64,000 nucleotides of DNA from Tolypeutes matacus (lineage: Eukaryota; Chordata; Mammalia; Cingulata; Chlamyphoridae): assembly GCA_026826555.1 (NCBI GenBank), contig JAKSZT010000142.1, forward strand, positions 2,481,298 to 2,545,297, read 5' to 3'. Of this stretch, positions 56,390 through 64,000 are shown piece after piece; the first letter of the stretch is position 1; every line of letters begins with the position of its first letter. Position numbers and translations under genes: made by a program. The notes beneath the pieces were generated by a model that was not told the DNA's origin, ran no database searches, and saw only the letters and a program-made list of their open reading frames with translations.

Positions 56390-56578
56390 ATACAAACAGG
56401 GTACACTATTGTAAACAATGGACTATAGTTAATAATACAATTACAAAAATGGTCTTTCATAAATTGTAACAATTGTACCACAACAATACAAGGTGTTAAT
56501 CATTGGGTGGTATATGGGAACTATATATTTTATGCATAATTTTTCTGTAAACCTAAAAATTCCATAATAAAAAAAAAG
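56390..56578 (+). repeat. L1 3'-tail-like fragment with poly-A
   Basis: GGACTATAGTTAATAATACA, AATTGTAACAATTGTACCAC, GGTGTTAATCATTGGGTGGT, TATATGGGAACTATATATTT, then a TCTGTAAACCTAAAAATTCC block and A-run. A 5'-truncated L1 end. Confidence 0.7.
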
Positions 56579-58489
56579 TTGATTTTCCTAAAGAAATTAG
56601 ATAAAACATGCATTTGCTATGGCAAAAGGGAAATACAATAATATTCTTATAACACACAAATCAATATATCCTCCAAAGTAGAGGAGATTTACTTAATTTT
56701 AAAGAAAATTTGATGGTGTTTCACCTGAATACACTTGACAGACTTATGTTCCCTGAGAAACATGAGGAGTTTTACCTTAATCTTGGAATTTAACGTTTTA
56801 TCAACAGAAAACTTTCGAGGATAAGTTCTCAAGAATTTGTTCTGTATGTGATGGAATAAATGACAAGGAGAGCTAATAACAAAATAGTAGTTCAAATGTG
56901 TGTGAGACAAGAATATACATATTCCTGTTACCTATGCACCTTGTTACAAGGTGCATATGTATATTCCTAGAGAAGAGTTTATCATTATAAATCATACTGC
57001 TTTTTTTTGTTTTAAAATTGTTTATTTCATAATATTGGTATACTAAATGGTCAGAAGCTAAACAAGTCATTCTCAACTACAAACATAATAGATTATGTGT
57101 GATACAGGTACATAGAAATATATTTTTAAATTATCTTAAAGGAGATAATCAAAGAGAACAGAAGATGACTCTGTTATTTGACTCTAAATACAAATTTTCT
57201 CTAAGACCAGATTCTTCTGATGTGCACTTGAGATGACATCCATGGATTGGAGGAGACAGTATCTGTGGAAAAGATTTCTTTCAGCCATACTTATATTCAC
57301 TACAGGAAGTAGCCCTTTGGGTGAAATTTTCCTATTCTATTTTCAGAACAGAACAAAGATCAAAGGAATAATTTACCTTTGACTTCTCTTGGGGACTTCT
57401 TTGTTAAGAGTGATATATACTTTTGCATGCTCTGAAAATCATAACAAGGAGACAGAAAAAATTATATATAAAGCAGCTAAGAGTTAAAAATTAGTGAAGT
57501 TTTAAATTATTCTTCATTTGGTCTATAAGTACAAAGGAGATATCTCCTGCAATATTTATCTTTAACTAGATCTATATTATTAAATTCAACTATGATTTCA
57601 GTTCTCATTGCAAGAGAAATCATATCCTGATCAGTATGAAATATGAGCATCTACCAAAACATTTGAAGTGAAACACAGTTAAGAATCTTTTATCATTACA
57701 TGTTTTATATTTTTCCTATTAGCTGGTTTATAATATGACTCAGTCTAGCAGACACATTTTCAGTGGAAAATAATTTTTTTTTGCTTGGTATGTACTTCAT
57801 GAAAATATGTACTTTATGAAAATAGTTTTACAAAAGGCATCTCTTTCATTTAGGTTGGAAGTGAAAGAAAAAAAAATTAAGTACATTTGCTTAATAACTT
57901 ATTAAGAAGAGAACTTCAGAGGGCCTTGGAAAAGAAAAAAGGGTTAAAGGGTAATATGAGGTATTGTTATCTTTGTCCTTATGTCACTGGAAAACCCAAA
58001 ACAAGAGAGTCTTGGGATTATCCTCTTTTTAAAATTTTAACATTAGAGTTTTTTGTGGAGTACAGTAAGTTATTCAATCTGTATCATGAGGAAATGTTAA
58101 TGGCATGATTTGTCAGATTGTTCTCTTACAACATATGTTTTGGGAATGCAGTTGAGGGAAACTATAATTTGGTAAACAAGAAAATAATGTCAGTTTAATA
58201 CAGACGTAGTAGTAATTCTTGTACGTACTTTCTCTTAGGCATGGGTAACAAGGCACTGAGGGAATAGCACTGCTCAGTTCTGCCTTCATCATGACCATTT
58301 CTGGAAGCAAGAAACTTTGCTGTAATATTTTAAGATAATTTTTAATGAGTCCCTTCCCGCCAGGCTCCCTTTGAGATAGATGCATACACTGCTTCAATGG
58401 CTCTCAGCTCAAGGCAGGTTGCACCGCATCCTAGCCCCGCTATCACATACCCCACTGGCTCAGAACTCCACTTCCATCCACATCAATCC
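56579..58489. other. Intergenic DNA, nothing recognised
   Basis: AT-rich. The 19-bp segment ACCTTGTTACAAGGTGCAT and its surroundings (56925-56962) form an inverted repeat (GAATATACATATTCC and TGCACCTTGTTACAAGGTGCA). Short frames only. Confidence 0.4.
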
Positions 58490-58660
58490 CCCAGCAGTGT
58501 AGGAGGTTCTGATTTCCATGCAGCCTTGTTAACACTTGTTATTTTCCATTTTCTTTGGTAATACCCATCCCAAAGAGTGTGAAATGATATGGCATTGGGT
58601 TTTGATTTGCATTTTTATAATGATTAATAATAATGAAGAGATTTTATGTGCTTTTTTTGA
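58490..58660 (-). repeat. Old L1 ORF2 C-terminal fragment
   Basis: The + strand has AGCAGTGTAGGAGGTTCTGA, then AAGAGTGTGAAATGATATGG and GGTTTTGATTTGCATTTTTA, which is the antisense of an L1 ORF2 end as at 18120-18310, highly diverged. Confidence 0.7.
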
Positions 58661-59281
58661 AATTTAAAATTTTATTAATTATGATTATTATGTAATCAAA
58701 CATATTTAAAAATAGTCATTTTTTATTCTGAAATTCCTTGATTTCAAGTTTTAAACTTTTCTAATGACTTCCTACTATGAAAGATGAGGATTTATTTCTA
58801 TTATACCACTACAGAAACATACACATACGTTCCTCCTCCATATTTTCAATAGTTACATTGAAATTTTCAATAACAATGCAATAATTTTTACATTGTTATT
58901 TATATACATATTGTTTACAGATAAGTGATATAGCATACAATATTCCCTTTCTTTTTAAATGACCATTTTTATCCTGGAGTTAATTATTTATTTTTTTATT
59001 AGTTTTCTACGGATTTCTAAAAAAATCTTCCCCAAAGTTTCTGTCATAGCAGAAAGTTTAGCCTAAACATATCAGATAAACCATCTGCCTCATACATGTT
59101 TATGAAATTACCCCCATTTTCCATTTCTGATCCAATTGGTCCCTAGGCCTGCTGTATGAGTATCATGCTGGCAATTTCATTTGCACCTCTCTCTTGGGTT
59201 GGATTCCTATTTACCTGGATTCCATAGCTTACTTTTTCTTGATCTCCCTCCCTTATATTTATTTACATATTTTTCTTTCTT
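58661..59281. other. Intergenic DNA, nothing recognised
   Basis: AT-rich spacer before L1-D. Confidence 0.4.
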
Positions 59282-62109
59282 TTTTTTTTGCAAGTCGTTA
59301 TCTTTATCTATTTTTTAAAAGATACTTAGATTACATAAATGTTACACAACAAATATAGGGATTCCAATACGCCCCACTCCCCACACCTCCCACACCCTCC
59401 CACAGCCTCCCACATAAACATCCTTCATTAGTGTGGCACATTCATTGCAATTGGTAAATGTATCCTGGAGCTTTGCCATTAATCATGGACCATAGTTCAC
59501 ATTGTAGTCTATACTCTCCCACACAGTTCTGCATGTTATGTGATAATATAAAATGGCCTATATTTGTCATTACAATGTCTCTAAGGATGATTCCCAAGTC
59601 CTGAAAAAGCTTCCATATTACAACTGTTTTTCCCTCTCCCTGTTGCCAGGACCACTGGTGAACACTGGCTCCACATCAAATGTTGTAATTTCTTCCATTG
59701 CTAAAATCATAATATGTCTATAGTAGAGTACCAGAAATCTACTCCACTGCCAATAGAAAGGGTGCTTATATCCCATGAGTAAGATGGATGGGACTATCCT
59801 GTTTGCAGCTGCAGACTCTTTCAGTTCCTTGGGACATCCATTGTCCATCATCTCCCCACCAGTTGTCCTGGGTGAGTCCAATGAGCTGGAGAGTGGGTGT
59901 TGCAAGTCTGCCGAAGTTCCAGGCCCAGCTGGCACATGGACAGCCCAAAGACTCGAGTCTCTGGACATACACCTACAAACTCCAGCACCAAGTATAGGTT
60001 TAAATTGAAGGGACAGATGAGCCATGTGCAGGGAAGACATAATTGAGTCCAACTCTGTCACTCTCAGAGTACTCTCAGGGAAAGGCACCAAACTCTGGAG
60101 CTATCTGCCCGGACCATAGGACCTGGGTGTCTCCAGAACCCTCAGGAGCCCCACTATTTGGGGTAGTATCCATTTTGGAAGTCTATGAGATCCTGCTGAG
60201 ATGTGTGTAAGCATTACCTCTGGGATGACTTCCTGACTCACTTTGAAGTCTCTTAGCCATATAAACTCATTTGTCTTTACATTCCCCCCCTTTTATTTGA
60301 GTTCTTTTTCCAGTTGCATTGCTAGTGTGTGCTTCGCAGTAATCCCTCAATGCCAGGGAGGCTCATCCCTGGGAGTCATGTCCCATGCTGGGAGGAAGGT
60401 AATGCATTTATATGCTGAGTTTAGCTTAGAGAGAGTCCATATTTGAGTAATAAGGAGGCCCTCAGAGGCAATCTTTAGGTACCCCATAACAATAGGCTAA
60501 GTTTCAATTTCACGAGCAAGGTCTCATAAGCCTAGTAATCAATATCAAGGGCCATAAGTGGATCATCCTCCTTCTTCAGTCACTGCCCCTGCACTAGGAG
60601 GACTGTTGTTGCTCCCTTAAAGAATGTGGCAAAGCTATACAGGATGGAAATTCAGTATTCTCATGGTTATTGTGAGTCTCCACCCACTGTTACAATGCCT
60701 CGTGAACATTTGAACATTTTTATATACCTGATATGTATGCTCAGGTGAACTTCCTCCCATGCATCCCCCATCACTGACTCCTCACACAAACAATCCTCCC
60801 CCACCCCAGTTGTAACCCTTCTGTGATCCGAAGCTTCTTCAATAGTGAAGCCATTACAATAGCCAAATACAATTAATAGGAAAATTAAACAATAATTCTA
60901 AGTTTAAATATAAGAAATAAAATACATTAAATTAAAAAAACACTAAAATTACACTAAAATTAAAAGATTGGGATATTTTAAAAATGAAAAATATTTTTAA
61001 AAAATATTTTTTTGACATTTTGCCTTTTATCACCACATTATCTGGTGTCCTGTCTATACCGTGGCACTTTCCTCTACTCATTCTCCAGTGTCTCACTATT
61101 TTTCATTTAGTTTTCAGAGAAGTTTTAGGTCACAGCAAAGTCACAAACAGAATACAGGAGACTCTCATATACCCAACATGCTCCCCTTTTCCTCCCCCTC
61201 CCATATTAATACCTTTATATATGTGGATGGTATCTTTGTTATAACTGATATACAAATAGTGATACATTGCTACTAAACATGGTCAATGGCTTACATTATG
61301 GTTTACATTTTAAACCATACCCTTTTATAAATGTTGATGATATTTACCGTGTCCTGTGTCCATCATTGTAAGATTATGTAGAACACTTCCACTCCCCAAT
61401 AAAAATCCCCTTTTGATGTATTCTATTCTGCCCTCCCCCTCCCCTAGAGGTCCATGGCGACCCCCTGGCTTCACTCCTTGGATGACAAGATTCATAGTTA
61501 CATGCAACAAGAATGACGTCTTCAATAATGAGGACTGGTTTGTCCTCCCCTACTAGGAAACACGCATGACCTCGAGAGACTCCTGCCTGTCTGTCTGTTT
61601 GTGAACAAATTGGTCCTCCCGAGGATGGGAGTCCAACTCCTTCACACTCATTATGTGGGACTCCATCCACTGATATAACACATTATGAGAGAATGATCAC
61701 TCATACACTCACTAGAAGCCTGCTCCAGCTGCACCTTGTCCCGAATGCTCTCCCATCCAACACCCTAAACCAGTAAGCCTTCCTTGTCATATTGCCATAA
61801 GAGCATTCCCAACTTTGTACTTTCAGCCACATACCCACAAATCCCAAGTGTTCACCTGATCCCTCGCCCAGTCCTCCCCTCAGTACCTTGTACCTTCCAA
61901 GCCACCCTTCCCAACCTACCCAACTGTCAAACCTGCACCACCCAACCCAATGATATCACTACCCTCCTGACCTCCTGTCATATCCCTTCCATATTCAACT
62001 ACACATTTTTGCCTTACCATATATTATGTCCGTATGTGTGTTGGCTCACAACCTTCTTCTCCCTTTCTATTTCTTGCTAACCTATCTCCCAGGCAATAGC
62101 TCTCTGAGT
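59282..62109 (-). mobile_element. L1-D, 3' UTR (about 2.8 kb)
   Basis: The poly-A end (T-run 59281-59290) lies close to the shared TTTTAAAAGATACTTAGATT block, so this copy ends about 30 nt after it, without the tails of L1-A or L1-B. It aligns throughout with L1-A, including GGAGGCTCATCCCTGGGAGT (60358) and GTAACCCTTCTGTGATCCGA (60812). It holds a 157-codon sense frame (59618-60091) homologous to the L1-B frame. Confidence 0.88.
59618..60091 (-). CDS. L1-D 3'-UTR open frame, homologue of 19230-19925
   Basis: 157 codons on the L1 sense strand. Shared with the L1-B frame: RVTELDS, SSLHM, FKPI, GAGVCRC and a later ANRIVPSI-x-x-MGYKHP. The downstream part has diverged out of frame. No known domain. 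Coding status unproven. Confidence 0.3.
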   Translation of the reverse strand: MVPFPESTLRVTELDSIMSSLHMAHLSLQFKPILGAGVCRCMSRDSSLWAVHVPAGPGTSADLQHPLSSSLDSPRTTGGEMMDNGCPKELKESAAANRIVPSILLMGYKHPFYWQWSRFLVLYYRHIMILAMEEITTFDVEPVFTSGPGNREREKQL

Positions 62110-64000
62110 CTGCTCAATTTGCTTAATTCATATCAGTGAGGTCATGTACTGTTTATCCTTCAATACCTGTCTTACTTCACTCACTATAAGGTCCTCAAGA
62201 ATCATCTATGTTATCCCATGTGTTAGCATTTTATTCCTTCTTACAGCTGAGTAATATTCCCTTGTATGTATGTATCACATTTTGTTATCCATTCATCTGT
62301 TGATGGGCACCTGGGTTGATTCCAACTTTTGGCAATAGTGAATAATGCCACTATGAACATTGGTGTGCATATATCTGTTCATATCTTTGCTTTCAATTTT
62401 TCTTGGTATTTACCCAGCAGTGGAATTGTTGGATCATATGGAAGTTCTATACTATTTTGAGGAACTGCAAAACTGTCCTCCATAATGGCTGGATCATTCT
62501 ACATTCCTACCAGTAGTGATGAGTGTTCCCATTCCTCTACATCCTCACCAACACTTATAACCCCCTGTTTTTTTTAATATATGCCATTCTAATGAGTGTA
62601 AGATGGTATCTCATTGTAGTTTTGATTTGCATTTCCTTAATAGTTAGTGATGTTGAGCATCTTTTCATGTGCTTTTTAGACATTTGTATTTCTTCCTTGG
62701 AGACGTGTCTTTTCAGTTCACTTACCCATTTTTTAAATGGGTGGTTTGGCTTTTTATTTTCAAGGTGTAGGATTTCTTTATATATGCAGGATATTAGGCT
62801 CCTATCAGATATATGGTTGTCAAACATTTTCTCCCATTGTCTAGGCTGCCTTTTTACTTTCTTGATTACATCCTTTGAAGTGCAAAAGTTTTTTATTTTG
62901 AGGAGATCCCATTTATCCATTTTTTCTTTTGCTGCTCTTGCTTTGGATGTGAAATTCATGACTAGTTCCTATTACAAAGTCCTGTAGATGCTTTCCTACA
63001 TTACCTTCCAAGTCTTTAAGTTCTTGGTTTTATATTTAGATCTTTGATCCATCTTGAGTTGATTTTTGTATAAAGTGTGTGATAGTGTTCCTTTCTCATT
63101 CTTTTGGATATGGATATCCATTTTTCCAAGCACCATTTGTTGAATAGGCCATTCTCTCTCAGTTGAGTGGGCTTGGTAGCCTTATCGAATATCAGATGAC
63201 TGTATATGCATGGATCTATATCAGAACTCTCAATTTGGTTTCATTGGTTGGTATGTCTTTCCTTGTGCCAATACCATGCAGTTTTGAGCACTGTCGTTTT
63301 GTAGTATGTTTTAAAGTCAGGTATTGTGATACCTCCAATTTCATTTTTCTTTTTCAAATATGTCTTTGGTGATTCGGAGCCTCTTACCCTTCCAAATAAA
63401 TTTTGTAGTTAGTTTTTCCAATTCATTAAAAAATGATGTGTTGTTTTTCATTGGGATTGCATTAAATCTGTGGATTGGTTTGGGTGGGATAGACATCTTA
63501 ATGGTGTTTAGTCTTCTTATCCATGAACAGGGAATATACTTCCATTTATTTAAGTCTTCTTTGATTTCCTTTAACAGTGTTGAGTAATTTTCTGTATATA
63601 AGTCCTTTACATGTCTGGTTAAATTTATTCCTATGTATTTGATTCTTTTAGTTATTATTGTAAATTGTATTTCTTTTTTTATTTCCTCCTCAGATTGTTC
63701 ATTATTGTTGTACAGAAATGCTACTGATTTTCTAACTTTACTGAACTCATTTATAAGTTCTAGAAACTTTGTTGTAGATTTCTCAGGGCTTTCTATGTAT
63801 AGGATCGTGTTGTCTGCAGATAGTGAAATTTTTACTTCTTTCTGTCCAATTTGGATGGCTTTTATATTTTTGTCTGGCCTCAGTGCTTGAGAAAGAACTT
63901 CTAAGACAATGTTAAATAGGAGTGGTGATAGTGGGCATCCTTCTCTTGTTCCTGATCTTAGAGGGAAAGCTTTTAGGATTTCACCATTGAAGATGATGTT
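62110..64000 (-). pseudogene. L1-D ORF2, C-terminal half, runs off window
   Basis: Antisense on the + strand. The best piece is 62555-62959 ([40 protein letters not shown]), the region between RT and the C-terminal domain. The part near 63830 matches the FADD box region, where the + strand reads TGTCTGCAGATAG, so the motif is changed. Several breaks. The 5' part lies beyond 64000. Confidence 0.88.

Noticed and set aside
1..64000. CRISPR arrays, operons or prokaryote-type defence systems
   Set aside because: Composition, repeats and retroelements are those of a mammalian nuclear genome; no spaced direct repeats of CRISPR type were seen.

Overview
This window is non-coding vertebrate genomic DNA from a placental mammal, most likely a xenarthran. 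An armadillo (Dasypus-like) genome is the best guess. The reasons are two young tRNA-Ala-derived SINEs of the DAS type known from Dasypus, abundant L1 with a distinctive very long 3' UTR, ancient mammalian MIR and MLT1-like repeats, and two decayed class II olfactory receptor genes. I find no intact host gene, no functional tRNA or rRNA gene and no CRISPR array. There is one 400-base assembly gap (20703-21102).

Layout. 1-2345 holds old L1 3'-UTR fragments on the + strand. 2375-4025 is copy A of a local duplication carrying an olfactory receptor pseudogene on the - strand. 4995-5560 is an MLT1-like LTR, 5840-6439 a second solo-LTR-like element, and 6841-7030 a DAS SINE with a perfect 15-bp target-site duplication. 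From 7 to 14.4 kb the DNA is mostly unique and AT-rich, with MIR fragments and an (ATT)n tract.

14.37-40.34 kb is a deep nest. A half-L1-like (HAL1-like) element is split after about 195 bp (14370-14565) and resumes at 35230. Between its halves lies a long minus-strand L1. A second L1 3' half (18946 to about 22310) is inserted in that L1's ORF2. A betaretrovirus-like (ERVK-type) provirus (26316-33766) is inserted in its 5' UTR, and the provirus in turn holds a DAS SINE. A second HAL1-like element, with a nine-unit tandem array of about 110 bp in its 5' UTR, follows head to tail at 36813-40338.

42.49-49.03 kb is an older minus-strand L1 (L1-C) with a tRNA-Ala-like insert in its 5' UTR. 51985-55525 is copy B of the duplication, with the second olfactory receptor pseudogene. 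59282-64000 is another minus-strand L1 (L1-D) that runs off the window.

The main points for a second look are these. The provirus has recognisable gag and env and LTRs only about 3% apart, but has about 3 kb of AT-rich non-coding DNA where pol should be, plus a second polypurine-tract-like sequence. The L1 lineage has a 3' UTR of about 3 kb that holds a sense-strand open frame of up to 231 codons, and a 5' UTR with about 216-bp tandem monomers. The nested L1s appear to have recombined into a hybrid. The assembly gap looks too short by comparison with sibling L1 copies. All repeat names here are by eye; no database search was run.
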